Notes: generated from the sequence alone by a model not told the origin. DNA of 64,000 nt from Pseudomonas sp. PIC25 (GCF_002286785.1 NZ_MUJY01000191.1:62001-126000), one strand, 5' to 3'; positions 36,606 to 45,833 are shown, counted from the stretch's first letter. Made by a program: numbers and translations.

Positions 36606-37835
36606 ATGCCCGTTTGCCCGAAGTCCCTGTTGTCTGTCGTGTTGCTGGCACTGAGCAGCCCGTCGTGGGCGGCCAAGAAAGTCGATCTGGATTATCACGT
36701 GCGGTTTCTGCCCGAAAGCGACCAAGCCGAGGTCCGTCTGACCCTGGAACGTGGTGAGGCCGTCACCAGCCTCGATTTCGACCTTGGCGACCAGGGTTAC
36801 TACAGCGATTTCCAGGCCGATGGCCAGTGGCAACCGAACGGTGATAGCCGTGGCATTTGGCTGCCGGCGAAAGGCAAGGCCAGTCTCAGCTACCGGGTGA
36901 AGGTCAGTCATCCGCGGCAGGACGACCGCTTCGATGCCCGCATGACGGAAAACTGGGCCTTGCTACGGGGCGACGATCTGGTGCCGAGCGCTCGCTTGAA
37001 GCAGCAGGACGGTATCGAGCTGGTCTCGCGTCTGACTTTCGAGTTACCCAAGGGCTGGAAGAGTGTGGAAACCGGCTGGCCGCGCATCGGCAAGAACCGT
37101 TTCCGCATCCATAACCCGTCGCGCAAGTTCGACCGCCCGACTGGCTGGATGCTGGCCGGCAAGCTCGGCACCCGTCGGGCGCGGCTCGGCGACACCGAAG
37201 TCGCCGTGGCGGCGCCGGTGGGTGAGGGCATGCGGCGGATGGATGTGCTGACCTTGCTCACCTTCGTCTGGCCTGAAGCCCAGGCGGTATTCCCGCGCGA
37301 TCCGGACAAACTGCTGATCGTCGGCGCTGGCGACCCCATGTGGCGGGGCGGATTGTCGGCGGGCAACTCATTGTTCATGCATGCCGACCGCCCGCTGGTG
37401 AGCGAGAACGGCACCAGTTCGCTGGTGCATGAGCTGGTGCACGTGTTCAGCCGCATCTCCGACACCGATCGCAGCGACTGGATCACCGAGGGGCTGGCCG
37501 AGTACTACGCCATCGAGCTGATGCGTCGCGCCGGCGGACTGAGCGAGGACCGCTACCAGAAGGTCCGCGAACACCTGATCAAATGGAGCCGCGATGTGAA
37601 GAGCCTGCGCGGCGAGAACGCCACCGGCCCGGTCACCGCCCGTGCGGTGCTGCTGTTGCAGGACCTGGATCGGGAAATCCGCCAGCGTACCCGGGAACGC
37701 GGCGAGCGCTCCCTGGATGATGTCACCCGTGGCCTGATGCGCCTGGACAGGGCCAGCACCAAGGACTTCATCGAGATCAGCGAAAACGTCATGGGGGCGC
37801 CGTCCAAGGTGCTCGATACGCGTCTGCTGCGCTGA
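36606..37835 (+). CDS. Secreted M61-like gluzincin peptidase
   Basis: 409 residues. A signal peptide (LLSVVLLALSSPSWA) is followed by a beta-rich N-domain of ~200 residues. The zinc motif is SSLVHELVHVFSR (HExxH), with the third ligand in DWITEGLAEYYAIELMRR, as in gluzincin metallopeptidases of the M1/M61 kind. It should be a periplasmic metallopeptidase; specificity is unknown. A separate unit: it has AAGGAAA upstream and converges on the DUF2892 gene with a 7-base gap. Confidence 0.82.
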   Translation: MPVCPKSLLSVVLLALSSPSWAAKKVDLDYHVRFLPESDQAEVRLTLERGEAVTSLDFDLGDQGYYSDFQADGQWQPNGDSRGIWLPAKGKASLSYRVKVSHPRQDDRFDARMTENWALLRGDDLVPSARLKQQDGIELVSRLTFELPKGWKSVETGWPRIGKNRFRIHNPSRKFDRPTGWMLAGKLGTRRARLGDTEVAVAAPVGEGMRRMDVLTLLTFVWPEAQAVFPRDPDKLLIVGAGDPMWRGGLSAGNSLFMHADRPLVSENGTSSLVHELVHVFSRISDTDRSDWITEGLAEYYAIELMRRAGGLSEDRYQKVREHLIKWSRDVKSLRGENATGPVTARAVLLLQDLDREIRQRTRERGERSLDDVTRGLMRLDRASTKDFIEISENVMGAPSKVLDTRLLR

Positions 37836-37842
37836 GACGATC

Positions 37843-38196
37843 TTAGAGGCCGGCACGCGGACTGGTCAGCGAATCGTTGCCGGTCACCGTGGCGGTGGAG
37901 GTGGCGGCTTCGGCGCTGCTCTGCAAGGCACCCAGGTCGCTTCCCCGGACGTCCAGTTGTGCGTCGTGCAGATGATCGCGTGCCTCGGTGATGGCGCGTT
38001 TCATGGCGCATCGGCCGGTCAGCCCGCGTAGCAGTGTCATGCCGCCCATGACTGCCTGCGCCATTCCCAGGATGCCGCCTTTGCGCAACCCCTTGCCGAG
38101 CAGGACCAGCCCGCCGGCGATCGACGCGGTGCGTTCCCAGCCATGCACGTTGGGTTCGAAGGTATGCCGTTGACCGGGCAGGCTCGAAGTCTTCAT
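37843..38196 (-). CDS. DUF2892 (YgaP-like) membrane protein
   Basis: 117 residues from ATG 38196 behind CAGGAG. The core ERTASIAGGLVLLGKGLRKGGILGMAQAVMGGMTLLRGLTGRCAM is the DUF2892/YgaP transmembrane pair, where glycine-rich helices form an inner-membrane hairpin. After it comes a soluble tail (about 50 residues, Ser/Thr/Ala-rich) not usual in the shortest family members. Function unknown. Confidence 0.75.
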   Translation of the reverse strand: MKTSSLPGQRHTFEPNVHGWERTASIAGGLVLLGKGLRKGGILGMAQAVMGGMTLLRGLTGRCAMKRAITEARDHLHDAQLDVRGSDLGALQSSAEAATSTATVTGNDSLTSPRAGL

Positions 38197-38282
38197 GGGC
38201 AAGCTCCTGAAAAAGAGGTGTCACTAAGAAGTGACTGCTTGCGGGCGTAGCCGTTCGATTCCGTTCGAGCCGCGAAGGGATT

Positions 38283-38795
38283 TCACGATGGCTGGTGCGT
38301 TCCTGAAAAGAGGGGAAGGTTGAAGCGCCGCTCGAGGCCGAGGCGCCCCTGGTACGTCTGCCCGCTATCCAGCCATCCGCTGCGGACATAAAGAGCCATG
38401 GCCGCAGCGTTATGGGCGTCCACCGAGAGAGCCAGGCATCGCGCCTGTGGCCATGTACGCATGGCGAGGCTGGGCAGTGCCGCCAGGGCCGACCGGCCGT
38501 ATCCGCGGCCTTGATGGCTCAGGTCGATCTGCAGCGCATGCAGGGTGATCGCGTCGTCCGCTGCCCAGGCAGGCGATAACGGCGGACGTTTGAGCAGCAG
38601 AAACCCTACCGGGCGCTCGTCGTGAAGGACGGCGAGCCCGCGCAAGTGACTGGGTGCCGCCTGTTCGCAGGCGCGGATGGCATCATCGATTCGCCCGGCA
38701 AAGGTTTGTTGTTCATTGTCGATCCGCAGTTCGGCGACGGCGAGGCGCTGGCGTGCCGACAGTTCATGCCAATCGCGTAGAACGGTGTCATCCAT
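38283..38795 (-). CDS. GNAT-family N-acetyltransferase
   Basis: 170 residues from ATG 38795 with AGGAAG. The acetyl-CoA-binding motif A is LHALQIDLSHQGRGYGRSALAAL (Q/RxxGxG/A), followed by LSVDAHNAAAMALYVRSGW, the typical GNAT motif B. The N-terminal part holds the strand that binds an acceptor, LRGLAVLHDERPVGFLLL. The acceptor is unknown. It is divergent from the YihY gene. Confidence 0.85.
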   Translation of the reverse strand: MDDTVLRDWHELSARQRLAVAELRIDNEQQTFAGRIDDAIRACEQAAPSHLRGLAVLHDERPVGFLLLKRPPLSPAWAADDAITLHALQIDLSHQGRGYGRSALAALPSLAMRTWPQARCLALSVDAHNAAAMALYVRSGWLDSGQTYQGRLGLERRFNLPLFSGTHQPS

Positions 38796-38906
38796 GGGTT
38801 TTCTTCCTGATAGCTCTGATCCTGGCCTTCCGCTCGAGGTGGGGCGAACTCCGGATCGTCTGGGCCGTCCGAATCTGTAATCGACCCAGGATAGAAGGGG
38901 CAGCAC

Positions 38907-39779
38907 ATGTTTTCACGCTATCTGCGAGGGCTTGGGCCGCTGGAGGTAATCAAGCGCAGCGTCAAGGACTTCATTGACGACGAAATGCCGACCTATTCGG
39001 CCGCGCTGGCGTTCCAGATGTTCTTCTCGCTGTTCCCGTTCCTGATCTTCCTGATCGCCCTGCTGAGCTTCCTCGATCTACAGAACTTCTTCGAGTGGCT
39101 GCGCCAGCAAGCGGCTCTGTTGCTGCCGCAGCAGGCCATGGACGAGGTGAACCCGGCCATCGACAAGATCATGGAGCAGAAGAGCGGGCTGTTCTCGATG
39201 GCGATCATCGTGGCCTTGTGGACGGCCTCGTCCGGGGTGCGCTCGGCCATGGACGCGATGAACAAGGCCTATGACGTGGAGGAGGGGCGGCCGGCGTGGA
39301 AGCGTTTTCCGCTGTCGATCGTCTACACCATCGGCATCGCCCTGATGCTGCTGATGGCGGCGGGCTTCATGATCATCGGGCCGGAGGTAATGAACTGGTT
39401 GGCGCGTTACCTGGGGCTGGAGCAATTGATGGTAGTGATTTGGGCCTGGGTGCGTTGGCCTGTCGCGGTTTTCCTGCTGATCATGGCACTGGCCCTGGTC
39501 TATTACGTGGTGCCCGACGTGAAGCAGCGCTTCCGTTTCATCACGCCGGGCTCGGTGCTGGCGGTACTGGTATGGATTGGCGCGTCGCTGGGATTCGGCT
39601 TCTACGTGAAGAACTTCGGCAAGTACGACGCCATGTACGGCAGCATCGGCGCGATCATCGTCCTGCTGCTGTATTTCTACATTTCCGCCGCGGTGCTGCT
39701 GATGGGGGCGGAGCTGAACGCGGTGATCGAGCATCATCATCCAGAGGGCAAGGACCCGGGGGAAAAAACGCCGCCCTGA
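38907..39779 (+). CDS. YihY/BrkB-family inner membrane protein
   Basis: 290 residues, six hydrophobic segments. The family is identified by MPTYSAALAFQMFFSLFPFLIFLIALL, VALWTASSGVRSAMDAMNKAYDVEE, VPDVKQRFRFITPGSVLAVLVWI and YGSIGAIIVLLLYFYISAAVLLMGAELNAVIE. Once called ribonuclease BN, the family is now viewed as integral membrane proteins of uncertain function. A charged Pro-rich tail ends the protein. Its 3' end faces ptrB with a 19-base gap. Confidence 0.92.
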   Translation: MFSRYLRGLGPLEVIKRSVKDFIDDEMPTYSAALAFQMFFSLFPFLIFLIALLSFLDLQNFFEWLRQQAALLLPQQAMDEVNPAIDKIMEQKSGLFSMAIIVALWTASSGVRSAMDAMNKAYDVEEGRPAWKRFPLSIVYTIGIALMLLMAAGFMIIGPEVMNWLARYLGLEQLMVVIWAWVRWPVAVFLLIMALALVYYVVPDVKQRFRFITPGSVLAVLVWIGASLGFGFYVKNFGKYDAMYGSIGAIIVLLLYFYISAAVLLMGAELNAVIEHHHPEGKDPGEKTPP

Positions 39780-39798
39780 TCGACCCCGGCGTTGCCGC

Positions 39799-41829
39799 TC
39801 ATTCCCGTCCGAGCACCTTGAGCAGGAAGCCGTATTCCAGGGCGACGTCGCGCAGCGCCTGGTAACGTCCGCTCATACCGCCGTGCCCCGCGCCGAGGTC
39901 GGTCTTCAGCAGGAGAAGATTGTCATCGGTCTTGTGGGCACGCAGCTTGGCCACCCATTTCGCCGCTTCCCAATACTGCACGCGGCTGTCGTGGTAACCG
40001 GCCACCGCGAGAATCGCGGGATAGGCCTGGGCCCGGACGTTCTCGTAGGGGGCGTAGCCTTTTATTCGCTCGTAGACGTCCGCCTCGCGCGGATCGCCCC
40101 ATTCCTCGTACTCGGCGACCGTCAGCGGCAGATCGGGGTTCTGCATGCTGTTCAGCACGTCGACGAAAGGCACTTCGGCGATGGCTGCGGCGAATAGCTC
40201 GGGCCGCTGGTTCAGCACCGCACCGATCAACAGGCCGCCGGCGCTGCCGCCGCTGATGGCCAGTTGGGCGGGCGTGGTGTAGCCCTCGGCAACGAGGGAT
40301 TCCGCGCAGGCGATGAAGTCGCCGAAGGTGTTCGGCTTGTGTTCCAACTTGCCGGCCCGGTACCAGGCTTCGCCCAGTTCGCCGCCGCCGCGTACATGGG
40401 CGACAGCGAAGACGAAGCCGCGCTCCAGCAGGCTCAGGCGGGCATGGGAGAACCAGGGGTCGAGGCTCTCGCCGTAGGCACCGTAGCCGTACAGGTAGAG
40501 CGGCGCGGGCCGCCCCAGGGTATCGCGGCGTGCGACCAGGCTGATGGGAATCCGCGTGCCGTCCGCTGCCGTTGCCCAGAGCCGCTGGCTGACATAGGCA
40601 TCGGCGTCGAACGGCCCTTCCACCGGCGTCTCCTTGAGCACCTGTTGTTCGCCGTTGGCGAGGGCCAACTGGCGAATCTGCGCCGGCCGGTTGAGCGCTT
40701 CGTAGCGCAGGCGGATGACCGCGCTTTCGAACTCCAGGGTGTCCTGGACGTGAAGGCTGTAGGCCGCGTCGGGAAGCTGTACGCGGTAGGCAGGGGCACC
40801 CTGCGGATGGACTTCGATGATCGGCAGGCCGCCTTCACGCAGGCTCAGAGTCAGGGCGTCGGCGTTGAGGCTGAGGCCCTCCATGGTCACCGTGTCGCTG
40901 TGCGGAACCAGCGTCTGCCAGTGCTCGCGGCTCGGGGTTTCTTCGGCGGTGCGATAAAGGGCGAAGTTGATACCGGCCTGGTTGCTGCGGATCAGCCAGG
41001 CCCAGTCGCCGCCCTGGCGGCCGTGGTCGGGGTAGTACTCGTGGCCATCTTCGCGCGGTGCCAGGCAGACGAAGGCGTCGTGCGGCCGGTCGGCATCGAG
41101 GACCCAGGCTTCGCAGGTGGTCTTGCTGTTGCTCAGCAGGATCAGCTTGCGCTCGGAACTGGAGCGGTAGCAGTGAATGAAAAAGCGTCCGTCCGGCTCG
41201 TTGAAGACCAGCTCTGCCTCCTGCTCGCCGAGGCGGTAGCGGTACAGTTTATGCGGCCGGTGGGTGTCGTCCAGCTCGCCGAAGAACAGCGTCTGGTGGT
41301 CGTTGGCCCAGGTCATGCTGCCGTCGCAGTCGTCGAAGGGCAGCTCCTCGACCTCGCCGCTGCGCAGGTCCTTGACGAACAGCCGGTAGATCTCGTCGCC
41401 GTTGGTGTCCAGGCTGTAGGCGAGGCGGTTGTGGTCGCGGGTGATGGTGAAGGCGCCGAGGGACAGGTAGCCGCCATTGGCCAGGGCATTGGGGTCGAGC
41501 AGCAGTTCCTCGCGGCTCTCGTCGACCGTCAGGGAGCCGTCCGCCGGGCGTGGGCAGCGATAGTGGCGCGGGTATTCGTCGCCCGCGGTGGTGCGCTGGT
41601 AGTACAGGTAGGGTCCCCAGGGCGAGGGCAGGGACAGGTCGGTCTCGCGGATGCGGCCCTTGATTTCCTGGAACAGGGTTTCGCGCAGTTCGGTCTGGTC
41701 CGCGAGAACGGTATCGAGGTAGGCATTTTCGGCCCTGAGGTAGTCGAGCACCTCGTCGCTGTCGCGGTTCTCCAGCCAGCGGTAGGGATCGTGGCTGTCA
41801 TGATCGATACGGGCGATGGGTGCTTGCAT
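39799..41829 (-). CDS. ptrB: Oligopeptidase B, S9 family
   Basis: 676 residues. The N-terminal seven-bladed propeller (residues ~60-400) guards a C-terminal alpha/beta hydrolase. The nucleophilic Ser is in LAISGGSAGGLLIGAVL, the Asp region is ILAVAGYHDSRVQYWEAAK, and the His is in DLGAGHGGMSGRYQ. HVRGGGELGEAWYRAGKLEHKPNTF is another S9 signature. It is a cytosolic serine peptidase that cuts short peptides after basic residues. Length is typical. Confidence 0.93.
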   Translation of the reverse strand: MQAPIARIDHDSHDPYRWLENRDSDEVLDYLRAENAYLDTVLADQTELRETLFQEIKGRIRETDLSLPSPWGPYLYYQRTTAGDEYPRHYRCPRPADGSLTVDESREELLLDPNALANGGYLSLGAFTITRDHNRLAYSLDTNGDEIYRLFVKDLRSGEVEELPFDDCDGSMTWANDHQTLFFGELDDTHRPHKLYRYRLGEQEAELVFNEPDGRFFIHCYRSSSERKLILLSNSKTTCEAWVLDADRPHDAFVCLAPREDGHEYYPDHGRQGGDWAWLIRSNQAGINFALYRTAEETPSREHWQTLVPHSDTVTMEGLSLNADALTLSLREGGLPIIEVHPQGAPAYRVQLPDAAYSLHVQDTLEFESAVIRLRYEALNRPAQIRQLALANGEQQVLKETPVEGPFDADAYVSQRLWATAADGTRIPISLVARRDTLGRPAPLYLYGYGAYGESLDPWFSHARLSLLERGFVFAVAHVRGGGELGEAWYRAGKLEHKPNTFGDFIACAESLVAEGYTTPAQLAISGGSAGGLLIGAVLNQRPELFAAAIAEVPFVDVLNSMQNPDLPLTVAEYEEWGDPREADVYERIKGYAPYENVRAQAYPAILAVAGYHDSRVQYWEAAKWVAKLRAHKTDDNLLLLKTDLGAGHGGMSGRYQALRDVALEYGFLLKVLGRE

Positions 41830-41929
41830 GCGTAAACTCTCCTGGAACGGACGACGGCGGACGCGCCGGGCCGATCAAAAGCCGTTATCATAAGCGCCCC
41901 TTTGTCAGCCCTGCCATGAATCGCCGCCG

Positions 41930-42403
41930 ATGATCGAGAACGACTACACGCTTGCCTGGGCCGCCTATGGAGTCGCCGCGCTGGGCTGTCTCCTGGTCTG
42001 GTTCCGCCTCACCGGCTGGATGTGGCGATGGTTGCGCGAGCCGCTGTGGCTGATCGGGGCTGTGCTGCTGCTGACCCCGACCATCGTCGAGCCAACCAAG
42101 GAGTTGTATGCGCCGGCGGTTGCGGTGCTAGCGCTGGACCTGCTGTTCAAGGTAGGCAACAACGCCTGGTACGCGGTTTCCGACCTGGCGATATTCGGCA
42201 TGGTCGCGTTCGCCTGTTACCTGCTGCTCGTAGCCTTGCGCTGGCCGCTGGAACGTTGGTTGAAAGGACGCCGCCAACCGGTGCCGGCCGACGAGGACGA
42301 GCCGACCCTGCGCGAGATGATGAGCCGCGACGGCGCCGACGGCGCGGATGTGCGCTACGACCGCAATGGAGAGCGGCGGATGCGCTTGGAGCCCAAGCTG
42401 TAA
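41930..42403 (+). CDS. Small inner membrane protein, unknown
   Basis: 157 residues. Three hydrophobic segments (about 8-25, 38-70 combined with the next, and 83-103) are followed by a charged, soluble C-terminal tail (RQPVPADEDEPTLREMMS and onward). No domain was recognised; it has a homologue at the same place in P. aeruginosa by memory of synteny. It starts 100 bases from the divergent ptrB. Confidence 0.7.
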   Translation: MIENDYTLAWAAYGVAALGCLLVWFRLTGWMWRWLREPLWLIGAVLLLTPTIVEPTKELYAPAVAVLALDLLFKVGNNAWYAVSDLAIFGMVAFACYLLLVALRWPLERWLKGRRQPVPADEDEPTLREMMSRDGADGADVRYDRNGERRMRLEPKL

Positions 42404-42489
42404 TCCTGCTTTCGTGAGGGCGTTCCGGCCGGGCACTTGCACCTCCGGAGCGAGCCGTTCAGCATGGGCCACTTGCTCAAGGAGGACCC

Positions 42490-42936
42490 ATGAATTGCCC
42501 TTTCTGCGCCATCGCCGCCGGTCAGTTGCCCGCCCACCTGCTGCATGAGGACGAGCACTTCCTGGTCATTCTCGATATCTACCCGATACGCCCGGCCCAT
42601 GTGCTGCTCGTCAGCCGCGAGCATGCGCCGCACCTGAGCGATCTCTCGTTGTCGGCGCGTGAGCGCCTGGTGGAGCTGGCGGAGCGAGTCCAACGGGCGC
42701 TGCGGGCCAGTGGCCATGGGCGTGACGGAATCAACATCATGATCAACGACGGACCGGCGTCCAACCAGCACGTTCCGCATTTCCATCTGCACCTGGTGCC
42801 GCGCCGGCTGGGCGATCTGCCCTGGTTGCTATGGCGCATGCTGACGCGCTTCCTGCCGCTGGGCCGGGAAACCCTCCAGCGCCGTCTGGAAGGCGAGGCC
42901 GAGGTCCTGCGCCAGGCGCTGCAACGCGAGACCTGA
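42490..42936 (+). CDS. HIT-family nucleotide-binding hydrolase
   Basis: 148 residues with AAGGAGG directly upstream. The histidine-triad motif is NQHVPHFHLHLVPRR (HxHxH), with NCPFCAIAAGQLPAHLLHEDEHFLVILDI as the usual zinc-containing N-terminal front. Such proteins hydrolyse nucleoside phosphoramidates or dinucleotides; the substrate is unknown. It is followed after 2 bases by the amidotransferase gene. Confidence 0.92.
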   Translation: MNCPFCAIAAGQLPAHLLHEDEHFLVILDIYPIRPAHVLLVSREHAPHLSDLSLSARERLVELAERVQRALRASGHGRDGINIMINDGPASNQHVPHFHLHLVPRRLGDLPWLLWRMLTRFLPLGRETLQRRLEGEAEVLRQALQRET

Positions 42937-42938
42937 CC

Positions 42939-43742
42939 ATGTGCGAACTGCTTGGCATGAGCGCCAACGTACCCACCGATATCGTGTTCAGCTTCACCGG
43001 GCTGATGCAGCGTGGCGGCCGTACCGGTCCGCATCGTGATGGCTGGGGCATTGCCTTCTACGAAGGCAAGGGGCTGCGCCTGTTCCAGGACCCGGCGGCC
43101 AGCGCCGAGTCGGAAGTCGCCCGGTTGGTGCAGCGCTATCCGATCAAGAGTGAAGTGGTGATCGGGCACATCCGCCAGGCCAACGTTGGGCGCGTCTGCC
43201 TGGCCAATACCCATCCTTTCGTCCGCGAGCTGTGGGGGCGCAACTGGTGTTTCGCCCATAACGGCCAGTTGGCGGGGCTGGACACCACGCCGGGGTTCTA
43301 CCGGCCGGTGGGGGATACCGATAGCGAGGCGGCCTTCTGCGACCTGCTCAACCGGATTCGCTCGACCTTTCCCGAGCCGGTGCCGGTCGAGGCGCTGTTG
43401 CCGATACTGGTCGAGGCCTGTGCCGACTATCGCCGCAAAGGCGTGTTCAACTGCCTGTTGAGCGACGGCGACTGGCTGTTCAGCTTCTGCACCACCAAGC
43501 TGGCACACATCACCCGGCGTGCGCCGTTCGGACCGGCCCGGCTCAAGGATGCCGAGCTCACCGTGGACTTCCAGGCGGAGACCACGCCGAATGACGTGGT
43601 CACGGTGCTGGCCACCGAGCCGCTGACCGCCAACGAAACCTGGTCCCTCTACCAGCCCGGCGACTGGAGCCTGTGGCGCAACGGCGAATGCATCGCCCAA
43701 GGGCGGCGCGAGCCGGATGCCACTTCCGAGACGAAACCATAA
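42939..43742 (+). CDS. Class II glutamine amidotransferase
   Basis: 267 residues. The nucleophile is Cys2, exposed after removal of the initiator Met (MCELLGMSANVP). GPHRDGWGIAFYEGKG, IGHIRQANVG, NTHPFVREL, FAHNGQLAGL and GDTDSEAAFCDLL are the family motifs (YafJ/EgtC-like group). It should release ammonia from glutamine or hydrolyse a gamma-glutamyl amide; no synthase domain is fused. Tight spacing suggests an operon with the HIT and DUF2937 genes. Confidence 0.9.
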   Translation: MCELLGMSANVPTDIVFSFTGLMQRGGRTGPHRDGWGIAFYEGKGLRLFQDPAASAESEVARLVQRYPIKSEVVIGHIRQANVGRVCLANTHPFVRELWGRNWCFAHNGQLAGLDTTPGFYRPVGDTDSEAAFCDLLNRIRSTFPEPVPVEALLPILVEACADYRRKGVFNCLLSDGDWLFSFCTTKLAHITRRAPFGPARLKDAELTVDFQAETTPNDVVTVLATEPLTANETWSLYQPGDWSLWRNGECIAQGRREPDATSETKP

Positions 43743-43751
43743 GGATCATCC

Positions 43752-44276
43752 ATGCTGCGAAGCTATCTGCGTCTGCTGCTGTTCGGCCTGGGGCTGCTGG
43801 TCGGGGTCCAGGTGCCAGGGTTCATCGATGATTATGCCAAGCGGGTGGAGGCACACCGGCTGGAAGCGCAGCAGGGGTTGAGCGGGTTCGAGGAAACGGC
43901 GCGTCGTTTTTTCAATGGTGATCTGAACGCGCTGGTGGCCCATTATCAGGCCAGTGACGATCCGGTTTTCCGCAACGATGCGCAGAGCATCGGGCGGCTG
44001 GTGGAGCGGGTCCGGTTGCTGGACCGCGAATGGCAGGCCATGCAGGGGCCTTGGTATACGCAGGCCTGGCATGTGCTGGTCGATGCCGATCGCGTACTGC
44101 TCGACGAAACCTATCGGGCCTATCGCTATCAGGTTTTGCTGGCGCCGCAAGCCATCGCCTGGGGCCTGGGGTGCGCCTTGCTGTTGGCCTGGCTGGTGGA
44201 GAGCCTGGTTCTGCTGCTGGCCATGCCCTTTTCCATGGGGCGCAGCAAACAAGTGCAGCAGCGGCATTGGCGCTGA
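43752..44276 (+). CDS. DUF2937 inner membrane protein
   Basis: 174 residues. A hydrophobic N-terminal segment (LRLLLFGLGLLVGVQVPGFIDDYA) and a C-terminal one (AIAWGLGCALLLAWLVESLVLLLAM) bracket a soluble helical region of about 110 residues. The protein belongs to DUF2937 by these features and by its place next to the glutamine amidotransferase. Function unknown. It is the last gene here that fits remembered P. aeruginosa order. Confidence 0.8.
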   Translation: MLRSYLRLLLFGLGLLVGVQVPGFIDDYAKRVEAHRLEAQQGLSGFEETARRFFNGDLNALVAHYQASDDPVFRNDAQSIGRLVERVRLLDREWQAMQGPWYTQAWHVLVDADRVLLDETYRAYRYQVLLAPQAIAWGLGCALLLAWLVESLVLLLAMPFSMGRSKQVQQRHWR

Positions 44277-44312
44277 CCGTCGTTGCCCTGGCGTTCAGGG
44301 CTTCTCCATCAC

Positions 44313-45737
44313 TCACATGGCGAACTGGCCGGCTTCCTCCTTCAGCGTCCTGGCCAGGGCCTGGAAGCCGTCGCTCAACAGCTGATCGTTGCTGGAAGCA
44401 TTGCTGACGCTGGCGCGCACATACTGCGGTACGGCGCTTCGGCCGACGGCAAAGGCTTCGGCGGCAGTGATCAGGTAGTTCTTTTGTTTCAGATCGGCCT
44501 CGATCTCCGAGGCGCGCCAGGGTTCGGGTACTTCGATCCAGAAGTGCGGGCTCTGCGGGTGGGTGCGGTAGTTCAGGCCGAACAACAGGCCTTCCACCAG
44601 TGATTTGCGCCGACTGATCTCGTGCACCTGCTGGCGGCGCAGCCTGTCGGCGGTGCCGTCGTCGATCCAGTGGGTGGCGAGTTCCAGGGCCAGGGGCGTA
44701 GCCATCCAGCAGGTCGCCCGCAACGAGGCCGCCAGCCGGCTCAGCAACGAATTCGGCGCATGCAGATAGCCAACCCGCAATCCCGCCGCCACCGCCTTGC
44801 TCAGGCTGCTGATGAGGATGGTCCGCTCCGGGGCGTGGCAGGTCAGCGGCAACGGGCGGTCTTCCACCAGCACGCCGTGGGCTTCGTCTTCGATGATCAG
44901 CAGGTTGTTGTCCCGGCAGACACGGGCCAGTTCCTCACGGCGCTGCGGTGACAGCACGGCGGTGGTCGGGTTCTGGATGGTCGGGGTGCAATACAGCGCG
45001 GAGATTCGGTTGCTGCGGCACAGCTCCTCCAGGGCGGCGGGAATGATGCCCTGTTCGTCCATGTCCACGCCGAGAATCTTGATCCCCAGGAAGCGCGCCG
45101 CAGTGATCAGCCCCGGATAGGTCAATTGCTCGGTGGCAATGGTGTCACCGGCGCGGAGCAGGGCGAGCAGGGCGCACAGCAGGCCGTGCTGGCCGCCGTT
45201 GGTGCAGATGACTTGGTCGGCCTGGGGCTCGAAGCTGTCGTGGCCGAGCCACCTCGCACCGGCCATGCGATAGCGCGGCAGCCCCACATCCGGCGTGTAC
45301 AGCGTCAGGTCCTGGAGGGTCTTCGGGTCGCTGGCGAAGGCCATCAGGCTTTCGGACAGGTAGTCGATCTCGTGCCCCGGAATGTGCATGTTCCGGCTCA
45401 TGTCGTAGTACTGCTGGGGCTCGTCGATGAAGTTGCGGAAACCCTCGTCGCGCTTGCGCTCCAGCCCGCGCCGGCGGACAAAGGTGCCGTCGCCGACCCG
45501 CGCCACAACCAGACCCATCCGCTCCAGTTCCGCATAGACCCGGCTTACCGTGCCGATGGTGATGCCCAGGCGGTCGGCGAGTGCGCGATGGGGCGGCAGC
45601 TTGGCACCGGCTTCGATGGTGCCGTCGAGGATCTTCACTTCCAGCGCTTCGGCGAGCTTCTTGTACTTGGCACCCAGCCCGGATTCCAGAGCGCTCTGCA
45701 GTATTGACACCGTGTCAATAATTGGTTTGACAGCCAT
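44313..45737 (-). CDS. MocR-type regulator: GntR winged helix fused to aminotransferase domain
   Basis: 474 residues. The N-terminal GntR DNA-binding domain covers about residues 23-90: KYKKLAEALEVKILDGTIEAGAKLPPHRALADRL, then TIGTVSRVYAELERMGLV. From ~110 the protein is a class I aminotransferase fold with IIEDEAHGVLVE and the PLP lysine in ISSLSKAVAAGLRVGYLHAP. MocR proteins sense PLP-linked amino compounds and usually control a divergent gene set. Two matching operator-like repeats occur at its own start and in the divergent promoter. It probably regulates the six-gene operon to its right. Confidence 0.9.
   Translation of the reverse strand: MAVKPIIDTVSILQSALESGLGAKYKKLAEALEVKILDGTIEAGAKLPPHRALADRLGITIGTVSRVYAELERMGLVVARVGDGTFVRRRGLERKRDEGFRNFIDEPQQYYDMSRNMHIPGHEIDYLSESLMAFASDPKTLQDLTLYTPDVGLPRYRMAGARWLGHDSFEPQADQVICTNGGQHGLLCALLALLRAGDTIATEQLTYPGLITAARFLGIKILGVDMDEQGIIPAALEELCRSNRISALYCTPTIQNPTTAVLSPQRREELARVCRDNNLLIIEDEAHGVLVEDRPLPLTCHAPERTILISSLSKAVAAGLRVGYLHAPNSLLSRLAASLRATCWMATPLALELATHWIDDGTADRLRRQQVHEISRRKSLVEGLLFGLNYRTHPQSPHFWIEVPEPWRASEIEADLKQKNYLITAAEAFAVGRSAVPQYVRASVSNASSNDQLLSDGFQALARTLKEEAGQFAM
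45704..45720. promoter_or_regulatory. Operator copy 1 for the MocR regulator (perfect palindrome)
   Basis: TATTGACACCGTGTCAATA (45702-45720) is a perfect 9+1+9 palindrome inside the first codons of the mocR-like gene. Its 17-base core TTGACACCGTGTCAATA is repeated with three changes 54 bases away (45758-45774). A roadblock or autoregulatory site is the likely role. Confidence 0.7.
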
Positions 45738-45757
45738 TTTTCGTCCTAATAGCCTGA

Positions 45758-45786
45758 TTTACACTGTATCAATAGATGGTTATAAC
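45758..45786 (+). promoter_or_regulatory. Predicted promoter of the EamA-JAMM operon with operator copy 2
   Basis: TTTACA (45758-45763) and TATAAC (45781-45786) are spaced by exactly 17 bases, a good sigma-70 promoter for the rightward operon. The second operator copy, TTTACACTGTATCAATA (45758-45774), covers the -35 and spacer and matches copy 1 at 14 of 17 positions. The 54-base separation of the copies is about five helical turns, so a MocR dimer could bridge both on one face of the DNA. Confidence 0.65.
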
Positions 45787-45833
45787 CCGCTTGTAAACGG
45801 TCATTGCCACCCACTGAAAAAGGAATTGTCATC

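Noticed and set aside
37843-38196. The DUF2892 protein as a full YgaP rhodanese
   Set aside because: There is no rhodanese loop; only the membrane hairpin and a Ser/Thr/Ala-rich tail are present.
40264-41835. A 523-codon plus-strand frame across ptrB
   Set aside because: It is antisense to oligopeptidase B, which has its catalytic residues in the right order.
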